From: Richelia sinica FACHB-800
Lineage (GTDB): Bacteria; Cyanobacteriota; Cyanobacteriia; Cyanobacteriales; Nostocaceae
Assembly: GCF_014698825.1 (NCBI RefSeq)
Contig: NZ_JACJTT010000009.1
Span: 93,590 to 157,589 of the forward strand
Reading direction: 5' to 3'
Length of the DNA: 64,000 nucleotides
Part shown: piece by piece, positions 29,256 to 38,954 of the stretch
Position numbering within the stretch: position 1 is the stretch's first letter
Layout: every line of letters begins with the position of its first letter
The notes under the pieces: generated by a model
What the model was told of the DNA's origin: nothing
Database searches by the model: none
The model's input: only the letters and a program-made list of their open reading frames with translations
Made by a program: the position numbers and the translations under genes

Positions 29256-30758
29256 TTAAATCCAAGACCTAAACCACATTCTCATTCCATAATCTGCTGG
29301 GGAGAGAGGTAAGCCTAAATAAATAGGCATCCAGAAAATAAATGCTGCAATAATGACAAAGGTAATAGTTACACCTAAGACGCGCAATTGCTGATAATAA
29401 CTACGCAGACACTGATCCACAAACCAAGCGATCGCGATAAAAGTAAATATGACTGCACACATGTAATGGTAGATAAAGGTACATCGTGTGACTTTTACCC
29501 AAGGTAAAAGATTAGCCGCGTAATTCATGACTATAAAAAAGGCGATCCAAGTATCAAGATGTAAATTTTTTGGTATAAATAAATATTGTTTCTTAATACT
29601 AGGTAATACAAGTTTAACAAACAACATCCCCAGTAAAAATAAGATGGCAGCGATACCAAACCACCATAAAAAAGGATTACCAAGGGCATGAACGTCATAA
29701 ATTACCTTCCCGGCACCGGAAGGTAAATTTGGCTCAAATACGGGTAGAGGGTCTTGGAAACTTTGGGTTGTTTTGTAGTAATAAGCCATTGGTCTAGTTA
29801 ACAATGGCCATTTATACCAAGCAGCACAATAGGGATGAATACTAGGTAAATTACCACCCATTCGTAGATGAAAGCCAAAAATTTCTTTGTGGACAGCAAT
29901 AAATCCAAATCTTTGATCTAATTGCAAGTGAGGAATCCAGATCAGGCTATAAACTAATCCGGGAATAATCATTAAGCAAGAAAAAATTTGCTCGATGTTT
30001 AATTGGGTAATATTTTGCAGTGGGGTTTGTGGCTGAATTATGTTCTTGTCTGGGGAATTTTCCGGTGGCACCAAATAACCTAAATATTTAAATAAAGGTA
30101 TACGTGGACGAGGAGAAAAAGATTGAAGCCAGCGAATTAACCAAGCACCAATCCACATGCCATAAACACCAGCTAAAAACCATAATCCATTCCATTTAGT
30201 ACCAATGGAAGCACCAAAACTAATACCCGCTAACACTAACCAAAACCAACGCTTTTGATGCTGTTTTTCTAAGGATAATAATAAAAACCAATGACCTAGT
30301 AAGCCAAAAATTACTATATAAATATTATTCAGAGCATAGCGAGACTCAACAAGAAATAAGCCATCACAAGCTGTAAAAAATCCCGCTAATAAAGCAAAGC
30401 TGCGCCGATAACTTAATTGATAGGTCAGTAGAACAACAACGAGGGGAATAAAGGAACCTGTGAGGGCATTTACCCACCGATAATGCCAAGGAGATAAGAC
30501 AGAACCTGCCAGTCCATTCACAGTATCCTGCCAAAAGGGAATGTGACTACCAATCCAAATTCCCACACCAATGATATATTGACTGAGTGGAGGATGAGCG
30601 TTAAAAAATGGCGTATTGGTTAGATAGTTATTACCATATTTAGCAAAGTAAACTTCATCAAAAACTAAAGTATTAAATCTATCTAGTCCCCAAAAACGTA
30701 AACAGAATGCCAGGATAAATATTCCTAACATTCCCAGTCTGAATAAATTTTTAGTCAT
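29256..30758 (-). CDS. PMT-family (GT39-type) membrane glycosyltransferase
   Basis: 500 residues with about ten membrane helices. The N-terminus LRFWGLDRFNTLVFDEVYFA carries the Asp-Glu motif of the protein O-mannosyltransferase fold, followed by NAHPPLSQYI. The C-terminus PADYGMRMWFRSW matches the PMT C-terminal four-helix domain. Such enzymes move a sugar from a polyprenyl-phosphate carrier to a protein or lipid outside the membrane. It starts 3 bases after the acetyltransferase gene, so the two are probably co-transcribed. The acceptor is unknown. Confidence 0.88.
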   Translation of the reverse strand: MTKNLFRLGMLGIFILAFCLRFWGLDRFNTLVFDEVYFAKYGNNYLTNTPFFNAHPPLSQYIIGVGIWIGSHIPFWQDTVNGLAGSVLSPWHYRWVNALTGSFIPLVVVLLTYQLSYRRSFALLAGFFTACDGLFLVESRYALNNIYIVIFGLLGHWFLLLSLEKQHQKRWFWLVLAGISFGASIGTKWNGLWFLAGVYGMWIGAWLIRWLQSFSPRPRIPLFKYLGYLVPPENSPDKNIIQPQTPLQNITQLNIEQIFSCLMIIPGLVYSLIWIPHLQLDQRFGFIAVHKEIFGFHLRMGGNLPSIHPYCAAWYKWPLLTRPMAYYYKTTQSFQDPLPVFEPNLPSGAGKVIYDVHALGNPFLWWFGIAAILFLLGMLFVKLVLPSIKKQYLFIPKNLHLDTWIAFFIVMNYAANLLPWVKVTRCTFIYHYMCAVIFTFIAIAWFVDQCLRSYYQQLRVLGVTITFVIIAAFIFWMPIYLGLPLSPADYGMRMWFRSWI

Positions 30759-30761
30759 TGG

Positions 30762-31343
30762 TCATTGGTCGTGGATTTTTAATGAAGAATTACTGTTGTT
30801 TATATTCACAGGTGGATGTTTTTGGAACAGCAGCAATTCAATACCGTAATATTTGGTTGTTAATCCTAATGGTTCCATTGCTAATTTTTTGATAACGCGA
30901 AGGGAAGCATGATTTTCTGGATTAACTACAGCGTAAATTATTGGTAGTCGAACAACATTGAAACCGTAGGTAAGCATAGCATGTCCAGCTTCAGTGGCAT
31001 AACCTTGACCCCAGGCTGAACGTCTCAAATGCCAACCAATTTCAAAATCTTGAGTGGGGATGCGATCGCGATCTGGTAACTGGGACAGCATAATTTTCCC
31101 CAAAATCTGCTGACCGTCTTTTGCAACTATAGCCCAAGATCCAGAGCCATTGTTTCGTAAACGCGATCGCTCTACACTGTCAATTAGACGCTGACGCTGT
31201 GACTCCACACTCGGAGGACGAGCAGCACTACCGAGAAAATGTATAACTTGCGGATCATTATACATTTCAAACATTTGTTGTGCGTCCCTGTCAGGCATCC
31301 AAGTACGAATGATCAAGCGTTCAGTTTCTACCAGAGTCGTCAT
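30762..31343 (-). CDS. GNAT-family N-acetyltransferase (RimJ/RimL type)
   Basis: 193 residues. TERLIIRTWMPDRDAQQMFE at the start, IGWHLRRSAWGQGYATEAG with the acetyl-CoA-binding loop, and VVNPENHASLRVIKKLAME are the standard blocks of the Acetyltransf_3 group that acetylates protein N-termini or small molecules. Located just upstream of the PMT gene. Confidence 0.88.
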   Translation of the reverse strand: MTTLVETERLIIRTWMPDRDAQQMFEMYNDPQVIHFLGSAARPPSVESQRQRLIDSVERSRLRNNGSGSWAIVAKDGQQILGKIMLSQLPDRDRIPTQDFEIGWHLRRSAWGQGYATEAGHAMLTYGFNVVRLPIIYAVVNPENHASLRVIKKLAMEPLGLTTKYYGIELLLFQKHPPVNINNSNSSLKIHDQ

Positions 31344-31441
31344 CTTGCCTGTGGTTCAACTTACCTGAGAGTTTAACAATTGGAGGTCAAATCTGACCTA
31401 CCCTCCCAGAAGAATACAGCAACTTTTCCCAATTGGGTATA

Positions 31442-33895
31442 CTATTTTTTCCCTCGCGAGTTTTCATATTTTGCCACTTCCAGCATGGTTTTTAACACCG
31501 CATCTGGATTCAAACTAATAGAATCAATTTCCTGTTCTACCAAAAATTTCACAAATTCCGGGTAATCGCTTGGTGCTTGTCCACAAATCCCAATTTTGCA
31601 GTTATGTTTTTTCGCAGCATTAATAGCCATTCCCACCATCCGTTTAACAGCTTCACTGCGTTCATCAAATAACCGGGCAACTAAGGCCGAATCTCTATCA
31701 ATGCCTAATGTTAATTGGGTAATATCATTAGAACCAATGGAAAAACCATCGAAAATTTGAGCAAATTCTTCTGCTAGCACCACATTACTAGGCAACTCAC
31801 ACATTACATATACCTGCAAGTTATTAACACCTTGTTTTAAGCCATTTTTAGCCATTTCTGCTAATACTAATGTCCCTTCTTCTGGTGTCCGACAAAAGGG
31901 AATCATCGGGATAACATTTGTTAAACCCATCACTTCCCGTACCTGTTTCATAGCACGACATTCTAAAGCAAAGCCTTCTTTATAACCTGTATCATAATAG
32001 CGTGCTGCACCACGCCAACCCAGCATCGGATTTTCTTCTTGCGGTTCAAATTGTTTACCACCTAATAAATTGGCATATTCATTACTTTTGAAATCCGACA
32101 TCCTAACAATTACAGGTTTAGGATAAAAAGCAGCAGCAATTCTGCCAATTCCTTGAGCTAATTTTTGGACAAAATATTCAGGTTTATCAGCATAATTAGC
32201 TGTAATTTCTGCGATTTTGTTTTTGACAAAATGGTCTGTCAAGGCATCGTAGTGAATTAATGCCATGGGGTGAATTTGAATCTGGTTAGCAATAATAAAC
32301 TCTGTTCTCGCTAACCCCACTCCATCGTTAGGAATGGCTGATAAACTCAATGCTTCTTGGGGATTACCCACATTCATCAAAATTTGAGTCTGGGTACGAG
32401 GTAAGTTATCTAAAAATACTTCTTCCCTCATGAAAGGTAATAAACCTGCATAAACCTTCCCTTCTTCACCTTCTGCACAAGATACAGTTACCTGTTGTCC
32501 ATTTTGTAAAATTTCCGTAGCATTACCACAACCCACAATGGCAGGTACACCCAACTCCCGTGCAATAATCGCCGCGTGACAAGTCCGACCCCCAGAATTA
32601 GTTATAATTGCACTGGCATGTTTCATGATGGGTTCCCAGTCAGGATCGGTTCTTTCAGCTACTAAAATATCACCTGGTTGAAACTGGTCAATTCTATTTA
32701 CATTTAGAATAATATTCACTTCCCCATCACTAATAGCCTCTCCCACTGACCGACCAGTTAATAAAGGAATAGGTGGTTGATTTTCTAATACTAATTTATA
32801 TGTTTTTAGGACATTTTTGGGCTTTTGTGATTGTACTGTTTCTGGTCGTGCTTGGACTACAAATAGTTGATTCGTGATACCATCTTTTGCCCATTCTATA
32901 TCCATTGGGCAGTAACTCTGATGAACTTGGGAATAATGCTTTTCAATTAAACAAGCCCAGTGAGATAACTGTAAAATTTCTCCATCAGTGAGGGCAAATT
33001 TATTTTGTTCACTTTCGGGAACATGTAAATTTTTTGTAAATTTTGTGCCATCATCATAGACCATTTGTAGCTTTTTACTACCCAATTTTTTATCTATGAT
33101 TGGTTGAAATCCTGCCTGAAAAGTTGGTTTAAACACATAATATTCATCTGGATTTACCGTTCCTTGGACAATGTTTTCACCTAAACCATAGGCTGCGGTA
33201 ATTAAGATGACATCCTTAAACCCTGTTTCCGTGTCGATGGAAAACATCACCCCAGAAGAGGCTAAATCAGAACGCACCATTTTTTGCACACCCACAGCTA
33301 GGGCAATACTAAAGTGGTCGAATCCCTTCCTTTGACGATAGGAAATAGCCCGATCTGTAAATAGAGAAGCGAAGCAGCGATGACAAGCTGCTAAAACCCC
33401 GTCCACACCCACTACATTCAAATAACTTTCCTGTTGTCCAGCAAAACTTGCATCAGGTAAATCTTCAGCCGTCGCACTAGAACGAACCGCTACATCAACT
33501 TCGCCATTGTATAGTTCACAGAGACTTTGGTAAGCTGTAGCGATCGCCTCTACCAACTCGTGAGGAAAGGGTGTGTGCATAAGTAGCGATCGCGCTTGTT
33601 TCCCCTTCAGTTGTAAACTCTCTATATCCTCTACATGCAAATCAGCTAACAAAGCTCGTAATTGTGCTTCTAAATCTGCTGATTCCAGAAAATAACGATA
33701 AGCATAAGCAGTAGTTGTAAATCCCATTGGCACATTCACACCTTGGGATGTTAATTGCTGAATCATTTCCCCTAGCGAGGCACTTTTCCCACCCACTAAA
33801 GGGATATCCCCAATTCCTATTTCATCAAACCAGAGAACAAATGAGTCATCTTTACCGCCAGATTGAGATACAGTCCGATTAGACGCTGTAACCAT
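31442..33895 (-). CDS. ppsA: Phosphoenolpyruvate synthase
   Basis: Makes PEP from pyruvate and ATP (AMP-forming). 817 residues: an N-terminal ATP-grasp domain (VGGKSASLGEM, RSSATAEDLPDASFAGQQ), the swivelling His domain with phospho-His H440 in GGRTCHAAI, and the C-terminal PEP/pyruvate-binding barrel (VGLARTEF, GSNDITQLTLGIDRDS, CGQAPSDYPE). AGAGGTAA before the ATG supports the start. It has its own long upstream region. Confidence 0.96.
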   Translation of the reverse strand: MVTASNRTVSQSGGKDDSFVLWFDEIGIGDIPLVGGKSASLGEMIQQLTSQGVNVPMGFTTTAYAYRYFLESADLEAQLRALLADLHVEDIESLQLKGKQARSLLMHTPFPHELVEAIATAYQSLCELYNGEVDVAVRSSATAEDLPDASFAGQQESYLNVVGVDGVLAACHRCFASLFTDRAISYRQRKGFDHFSIALAVGVQKMVRSDLASSGVMFSIDTETGFKDVILITAAYGLGENIVQGTVNPDEYYVFKPTFQAGFQPIIDKKLGSKKLQMVYDDGTKFTKNLHVPESEQNKFALTDGEILQLSHWACLIEKHYSQVHQSYCPMDIEWAKDGITNQLFVVQARPETVQSQKPKNVLKTYKLVLENQPPIPLLTGRSVGEAISDGEVNIILNVNRIDQFQPGDILVAERTDPDWEPIMKHASAIITNSGGRTCHAAIIARELGVPAIVGCGNATEILQNGQQVTVSCAEGEEGKVYAGLLPFMREEVFLDNLPRTQTQILMNVGNPQEALSLSAIPNDGVGLARTEFIIANQIQIHPMALIHYDALTDHFVKNKIAEITANYADKPEYFVQKLAQGIGRIAAAFYPKPVIVRMSDFKSNEYANLLGGKQFEPQEENPMLGWRGAARYYDTGYKEGFALECRAMKQVREVMGLTNVIPMIPFCRTPEEGTLVLAEMAKNGLKQGVNNLQVYVMCELPSNVVLAEEFAQIFDGFSIGSNDITQLTLGIDRDSALVARLFDERSEAVKRMVGMAINAAKKHNCKIGICGQAPSDYPEFVKFLVEQEIDSISLNPDAVLKTMLEVAKYENSRGKK

Positions 33896-34359
33896 CAGTA
33901 TTACCTCTCTAGTAGATGCTCTGCCAGTATGTAAATGTGAAAATCTTGTGGCTAAATTTAATTTTAATTTTGAAACTTTTGATTAGGCGCGCTGATGCAG
34001 ATTTTACCCACAATTAATAATTCTTCGCCTTGAGAAGAACTGTACTACATTTTATTCACTGTTAAATAATAAATTTTTGCCATTCTGGCTATTTATTTGC
34101 TAATTAAAGGCACGACAACCATACTTTTAATCTTCAGATCGTCCGATAACTAAATATTATCAAGTTGATTATTATTTTTAATTTCAAAAAATATAGTTTA
34201 GCCTGTTGTGAAAAAACTTATTTACTCTTTTCACATCTCTCTACGGAGGGAAAAAAGTTTTGATATTTTCCCCTAAATGAAATAAATTCCCCTGTGCGTA
34301 CAACAGGGGGTATTGATTTAGGCTTGTATCAGATTAAAAAATATCTTATCCCCGAATTC
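33896..34359. other. Upstream region of ppsA
   Basis: AT-rich leader without a gene. It includes a hairpin CCCCTGT/ACAGGGG (34289-34295 with 34303-34309) with no T run. Confidence 0.45.
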
Positions 34360-34705
34360 AAATATCTGGATGAGGTGTAACAGCCACAGGAGTAGAAAGC
34401 CTCCAGGGGTGTAAGGAAATTGCTAATTGATGGGAAAACTCCCCCAGTGTTGCGCCGGGGGATTCAGCTTGCGATAACCAGAAAGCATTAAATAGTATCC
34501 TATTGCCAGATTTTCATTTGGGGATGCAGTGTAAAAGTCTCAGAGGTCAGGAACCTGAGAGGTAGATACTCTTAGTGGGTGAGAGGATGTTTCCACTTTT
34601 TATTTCTGCCAATAAAATAGCTGCAACCCAAAGACAATAATGCGAGACCCTTAGGCTACACCAAATCCCTTCTTCTAGTGCGGGAGGGATTTTGGTTTTT
34701 TCTTT
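34360..34705 (+). ncRNA. Candidate structured small RNA ending in an orphan terminator
   Basis: This stretch codes for nothing convincing but is less AT-rich than its flanks and has several hairpins. One pairs CCCCC with GGGGG around 34440-34461. Another pairs CTCAG with CTGAG near 34539-34558. It ends in a terminator-like hairpin at 34661-34695 followed by TTTTTTCTTT. Since no plus-strand gene precedes that terminator, a small RNA running left to right is a reasonable guess. It is not a tRNA, tmRNA or RNase P RNA that I recognise. Strand and 5' end are inferred. Confidence 0.35.
34661..34704 (+). terminator. Orphan intrinsic terminator
   Basis: CCAAATCCCT (34661-34670) pairs with AGGGATTTTGG (34685-34695) with one bulge, then a TTTTTTCTTT tail. 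It points along the plus strand, with only non-coding DNA upstream and minus-strand genes on both sides. Confidence 0.6.
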
Positions 34706-34795
34706 GGCATAGAATAAGCTTTTCCACACTTACGTATAGTGACATACCAACAATGCAGAAAAGCCTGTTTTTTATCTGTTTCAAAAATGATGAAC

Positions 34796-35398
34796 TTAAT
34801 CTGCTTCCCGTAAAGTCCTGTTCACCGCTTCTCCTGTATCTTCAATAGAACGTTGAACATTTTTTCTTACATCTTCAGCGCCACGCTGCACATTTTTAGT
34901 CACATCCTTGGCCGCGCCACCAAGATTTTCCTGTAGATTTTCCACCCCTCTTTTTGTACCCCTAGTCAAACCTTCTCTAACTTCTTCCGCAGAACTACTT
35001 ACATCTTCACCTAAGTTTTTCACCCTTTCATCAAATGGTGTACCTCGTTGATAATTACGTACATATTGTTCGGGACTATCAACACCTTTCTGTTCAATAT
35101 TCCGACGTGAATTTTCCACTAAAGCCTTAGCTCTAGCATCAGAATATTTTTCTAATCTGTTGGCTCTAGGATCTACATCACTAAAGTTATTCATCCCACC
35201 TGCGGGACGAGATATGGGATAATCTTTAGTAGGGTCATATCTTTCTACATTAGGTGGCTGACTCGCTGGTTGGGGTGGTTGAGCCGCAATTCCTGGACGA
35301 TTACAAGCTTGTGCTAAAAAGAGAAATATTCCCGCTAAAAAAATTCCCAAAATTTTCAATGGCTGCAAGTTATTTAACCAATTCTTGAATCTTTGCAT
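34796..35398 (-). CDS. Small putative lipoprotein with amphipathic repeats (DUF6658-like)
   Basis: 200 residues. The N-terminal hydrophobic segment ILGIFLAGIFLFLAQAC ends in a cysteine like a lipoprotein signal, though Gln at -2 is not ideal. A Pro-rich linker follows. The last 75 residues repeat an 11-residue amphipathic pattern (AKDVTKNVQRG, AEDVRKNVQRS), which should form long helices that could lie on a membrane. AAGGAGAGG precedes the ATG. The DUF6658 label is from memory. Second gene of a two-gene unit with a shorter relative, 36 bases apart. Confidence 0.78.
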   Translation of the reverse strand: MQRFKNWLNNLQPLKILGIFLAGIFLFLAQACNRPGIAAQPPQPASQPPNVERYDPTKDYPISRPAGGMNNFSDVDPRANRLEKYSDARAKALVENSRRNIEQKGVDSPEQYVRNYQRGTPFDERVKNLGEDVSSSAEEVREGLTRGTKRGVENLQENLGGAAKDVTKNVQRGAEDVRKNVQRSIEDTGEAVNRTLREAD

Positions 35399-35434
35399 AT
35401 TCCTCTCCTTGTAGTTTGCAACTGCATACCCAGC

Positions 35435-35890
35435 TTATTTACCAACGGCGGAATTTTTCTGCAATTCCGGTCTAACACTCGCTTCATCTGCCTTATCTTG
35501 CAAAAATCCAGAAGCATCTTTTACTGCTTCTTTAACAGTATCTATTCGCTCTTGAATGCGAGTTCCTAAATCTGAGTCACGTTGAATTAAACCACCAGGT
35601 TCAGGATGTTGAAAATCTTCTTCAGTAATAATTGGTAATTCAGCTTCTTTCTTCACTCTACCTGCTGGTGTTTCAGCACCAGGATAGAGAATTTCTGATT
35701 GTTTCGTAGATGCTAATAATATTTGTGGATTTGAGAATAAACTAGCTTGTACTGCTGGATTTTGAGGATTTGCTCCCAACTTATCAGCACCACTACAAGC
35801 AGTGATCACTAACAAAAATATTCCAGCTAAAAAGATATTGAGAATTGAGCGAATAGGCAATTTTTTCAACAAAGTAATCAAATATTTCAC
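35435..35890 (-). CDS. Small putative lipoprotein (DUF6658-like)
   Basis: 151 residues. The signal LNIFLAGIFLLVITACSG has a good lipobox (ITAC) and closely resembles the signal of the next gene. The mature part includes YPGAETPAGRVKKEAELP and a C-terminal amphipathic stretch TRIQERIDTVKEAVKDASG. The start is a GTG with AGGAGGA five to six bases before it; no ATG fits. Together with the gene at 34796 it forms a pair of membrane-anchored proteins of unknown job. Confidence 0.8.
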   Translation of the reverse strand: MKYLITLLKKLPIRSILNIFLAGIFLLVITACSGADKLGANPQNPAVQASLFSNPQILLASTKQSEILYPGAETPAGRVKKEAELPIITEEDFQHPEPGGLIQRDSDLGTRIQERIDTVKEAVKDASGFLQDKADEASVRPELQKNSAVGK

Positions 35891-36091
35891 TTCGTCCTCC
35901 TGAGCATTGAGAACAAGCCACGATATTCTTGATTGACTGTGGTAGCCAAAATATGATTTTATTTAGCTGTAGAACCAACCTTAATCAAGAGTAAAACCAG
36001 TAAATTAATCTTTAGCTCTAACCCAGTCCACATTCTAAATGGATGAAACTGTAATTTTTATCTAACTTCAGGGATATATTCACTCACCATA

Positions 36092-37009
36092 ATGAAGCAA
36101 ATTTTTCGCTGGTTGATTTGCGGTTTCACCGCCTTCTTTTTAATTAAAACCTTTAAGGATAATTGGCTAGAAGTCAGTCAAATTAATATCGATGCTCCAG
36201 GATGGGCAATTTTGACCATTGCTACAGGTGTAACTTTACTAGCACATATTTGGGCCGGTTGGATCTGGACTTGGGTACTGAAAGAATTAAATCAATCTGT
36301 TTCATCTGCTGATTTTATTCAAGTGTATTTGCAAACCAACATTGCTAAATATTTACCTGGTAATGTATGGCATTATTATGGGCGTATAGTTGCTGCTAAA
36401 AATGCCAATATTGCCACAGAAATTGCTACTTTCAGTGTCTTATTGGAACCACTGCTGATGATGGCAGCAGCTTTAATTATCATCGTCTTATTTGGTAGTA
36501 AATTAGCTGTTGCTCATCCGAATATTTGGCTACAAATACTCAAACTGTTAAGTTTAGGTGTAATTCTTGTTGCTGTTCATCCTTGGTGTCTCAATCCAGC
36601 AATTCACCTGTTATCACGTTTCAAGGCTAAAAAATCAAACCTCACAACACCATCTCAGAATTTTCTGAAGATACAACGCTATCCTCTAAAACCTTTGTTA
36701 GGAGAATTAGCTTTTTTAGGTTTGCGCGCTATGGGATTTATCTTAACTATGTTTGCTTTAAGTACGCTCCATTGGCAGCAAATTCCTTTATTAATCGGTG
36801 CTTTCAGTTTTGCTTGGCTATTGGGGTTAGTGGTTCCCGGTGCACCTGGAGGCTTGGGTGTGTTTGAAGCGACGGCTATAGCTATATTACAGCACAAGTT
36901 TCCCATAGCCCTAGTGATTGGTGCGATCGCTCTTTATCGTCTCATTAGCATTGTAGCTGAAACCTTGGGTGCAGTCCTAGCTTGGTTAGATCGCAAGCTG
37001 TCAGGTTAA
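36092..37009 (+). CDS. Flippase-like integral membrane protein (UPF0104/LPG-synthase TM family)
   Basis: 305 residues with seven or eight membrane helices. The family signature appears as LLGLVVPGAPGGLGVFEATAIAIL near the C-terminus, and TNIAKYLPGNVWHYYGRIVAAK near residue 90 is typical as well. It matches the membrane half of lysylphosphatidylglycerol synthases without the catalytic half, a fold found in lipid-linked transport or flipping. Convergent with the gene at 37027. Confidence 0.85.
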   Translation: MKQIFRWLICGFTAFFLIKTFKDNWLEVSQINIDAPGWAILTIATGVTLLAHIWAGWIWTWVLKELNQSVSSADFIQVYLQTNIAKYLPGNVWHYYGRIVAAKNANIATEIATFSVLLEPLLMMAAALIIIVLFGSKLAVAHPNIWLQILKLLSLGVILVAVHPWCLNPAIHLLSRFKAKKSNLTTPSQNFLKIQRYPLKPLLGELAFLGLRAMGFILTMFALSTLHWQQIPLLIGAFSFAWLLGLVVPGAPGGLGVFEATAIAILQHKFPIALVIGAIALYRLISIVAETLGAVLAWLDRKLSG

Positions 37010-37026
37010 AGAATACTCAATCTTCT

Positions 37027-38358
37027 TTATTCTGCTGCATCACCTAATTTCAGTTGAGAAAACACACGGTAATCATCTAAATTAGATGCAGGGTTGAAAG
37101 GTTTTTTTTCTCCTTTCATATGAATTAAATTATATTCAATATCTTCTCCATGAATCGCAAATGTAATATTAAAAACTTCCATAAAGTTAATTAAACAATA
37201 ACATTCATCTTCAGGATAACTTTCATAGATATTGATTAATTTCGCAATGCGGACTTCCAAATGATTCCGGGAGTTTTTAGAAATTAGGACTATTTTTAAT
37301 AGTAAAATTACCAAGGTCAGAGAGCGTCCCTCAGAAATTAAAGAATTAAATAATGAAGCTGGTTCCCTACCATTTTCAGTAGTTAATAAATCAATAACTC
37401 GGTTACAGGTTCTTAAAAATAATCCTGGATTAATTACAGCATCATTACTTTCAGATTTCCACGCATCTAAATTTTCTGTTAACTGCTTACCTAAATTGGC
37501 AACGAAATCTGGTAACTCTACAGATGAAAATAAAAGGTACTTTTGCAAACTCTCTTTAAATTCTGCTAAAGTTTGACTTTGAGTTTGGCGAATAAATATA
37601 TTGGCAATATTTGTATAACTAAAAGCTCCCTTCTTGCTCACAATAATTTTAATCAGTCTGATGACGTTATCACCCAGTATAGTGGGATTTTTATATTTAT
37701 TAGCCCTAGCAGAACCTGATTGAGCATATGTAATATACATAGCCAAATCAAACTTAAATTTATCTTTGAGGCGTTTAGATAATTTTTTAGCAGTTTCTCT
37801 TCGTTCTTCAGAATTATTTTCATCGCTAGCTTGAGCGGCTAACAAATATGCTGTGTAGCGGTTACTCCAATGGACTTGGTTTTGAGATTCATATTTAGCT
37901 GCTATTGTTTTTAGGTCTTGATAATCTTTACTTTTCACAAAGTTATCTAACCACGAAAAACAAACTGCTACTTTTTCTATTTCTGGTCTCTCTGTATCAT
38001 TTTGGTAAGCTTCAAATACATTCACCAAATCAACAATATACTTATACTTTCTTTCTCCTTCCCAATTATTGACAAGAATATAACAACAGCGTTTAATTGT
38101 GTTACGAAAGTCTAATTCTTTGTGATCAAGAAAAGTTGCATATACTGCTGGTATTTTACTATCATCTTCTACCACATATAAACAGTCTATAAATAAGTTC
38201 TTAAATTCCTGAATAACTTCTGTTGCAGTACGCTGTTTGAGAAGATTAAGAAAGAAGCTATAAATCCTATCTTGCTCATTTTGTACGTTTATATTTTTAA
38301 TGTCAGACTTATGTATATTTTGATGTACTTTTTCATTAGGTAAACTATTATAGGTCAT
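37027..38358 (-). CDS. Unrecognised helical protein
   Basis: 443 residues from the ATG at 38358 (the frame opens at a TTG four codons earlier). Rich in Lys, Asn, Glu and Ile, with no membrane segment or signal peptide. The body reads as repeated helix pairs (AVCFSWLDNFVKSKDYQDL, DNVIRLIKIIVSKKGAFSY, LVILLLKIVLISKNSRN), like an alpha-solenoid. No catalytic motif. The high AT content and Asn/Lys richness fit the local DNA. I do not recognise it. Confidence 0.7.
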   Translation of the reverse strand: MTYNSLPNEKVHQNIHKSDIKNINVQNEQDRIYSFFLNLLKQRTATEVIQEFKNLFIDCLYVVEDDSKIPAVYATFLDHKELDFRNTIKRCCYILVNNWEGERKYKYIVDLVNVFEAYQNDTERPEIEKVAVCFSWLDNFVKSKDYQDLKTIAAKYESQNQVHWSNRYTAYLLAAQASDENNSEERRETAKKLSKRLKDKFKFDLAMYITYAQSGSARANKYKNPTILGDNVIRLIKIIVSKKGAFSYTNIANIFIRQTQSQTLAEFKESLQKYLLFSSVELPDFVANLGKQLTENLDAWKSESNDAVINPGLFLRTCNRVIDLLTTENGREPASLFNSLISEGRSLTLVILLLKIVLISKNSRNHLEVRIAKLINIYESYPEDECYCLINFMEVFNITFAIHGEDIEYNLIHMKGEKKPFNPASNLDDYRVFSQLKLGDAAE

Positions 38359-38370
38359 GCCAGTTCTCAA

Positions 38371-38755
38371 TACGATTGAATCGTCTAACCTTATTGTTAT
38401 CAGCTTAACTTTAGGTTCTCAAGGCTATCAATATATATGTATAAAGATTCGATAATTTATCAAGTAAATTCAGTAGAATGAACGAGTTAAATCTTTACTA
38501 TTGTTTTCAAGGAGCAACTCAGTAAATATACGTAAATCTTAGAAAGCCTAACAAAAAAGTCTGTGCATAAAAATTTAGCCCGAAAAAAGCTTGTTTCACA
38601 GGCTTTTTGGTAGCTTCTTACTCAATTTCTTGCCTTGCAGAAATTATAACCAATAAATTACCTATGTATTACTACTGAAAAGTAAAAATCTATAAATTAT
38701 TATGAACAATTAGCAATCTAATGCAATTGAGCATTTTGGCGCATTCAATAAACAT
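38371..38755. other. Gap between the helical-protein gene and the tRNA
   Basis: AT-rich with no gene seen. Confidence 0.4.
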
Positions 38756-38822
38756 TTGTAGGGGCGGGTTCACCGATATCATCGTTAATAGTTCATGATA
38801 TTTAATTAACCTGCCCCTACAA
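38756..38822. repeat. Inverted repeat of the GTAGGGGCGGGTT family
   Basis: TTGTAGGGGCGGGTT (38756-38770) and AACCTGCCCCTACAA (38808-38822) form a 15-bp stem with one G-T wobble and a 37-nt AT-rich loop. This is a common interspersed element of Nostocales, MITE-like in shape and without coding capacity. Confidence 0.75.
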
Positions 38823-38954
38823 TTTCACATCAGCTGTGTTATGGGGTATATTATACACAACACGAATTGGCATTCAAACCAGTGTGTCATCGACGATAAA
38901 TACCGTAGATTTACAAACTATCACACAAATCAAGTGTTGTTGACTTATTTTATA

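Noticed and set aside
34360..34705. 6S RNA, SRP RNA or RNase P RNA
   Set aside because: The conserved segments I know for these are not visible; only a generic candidate RNA is claimed.
34547..34729. 60-codon minus-strand frame
   Set aside because: It lies over the candidate RNA and its terminator and its peptide looks random.
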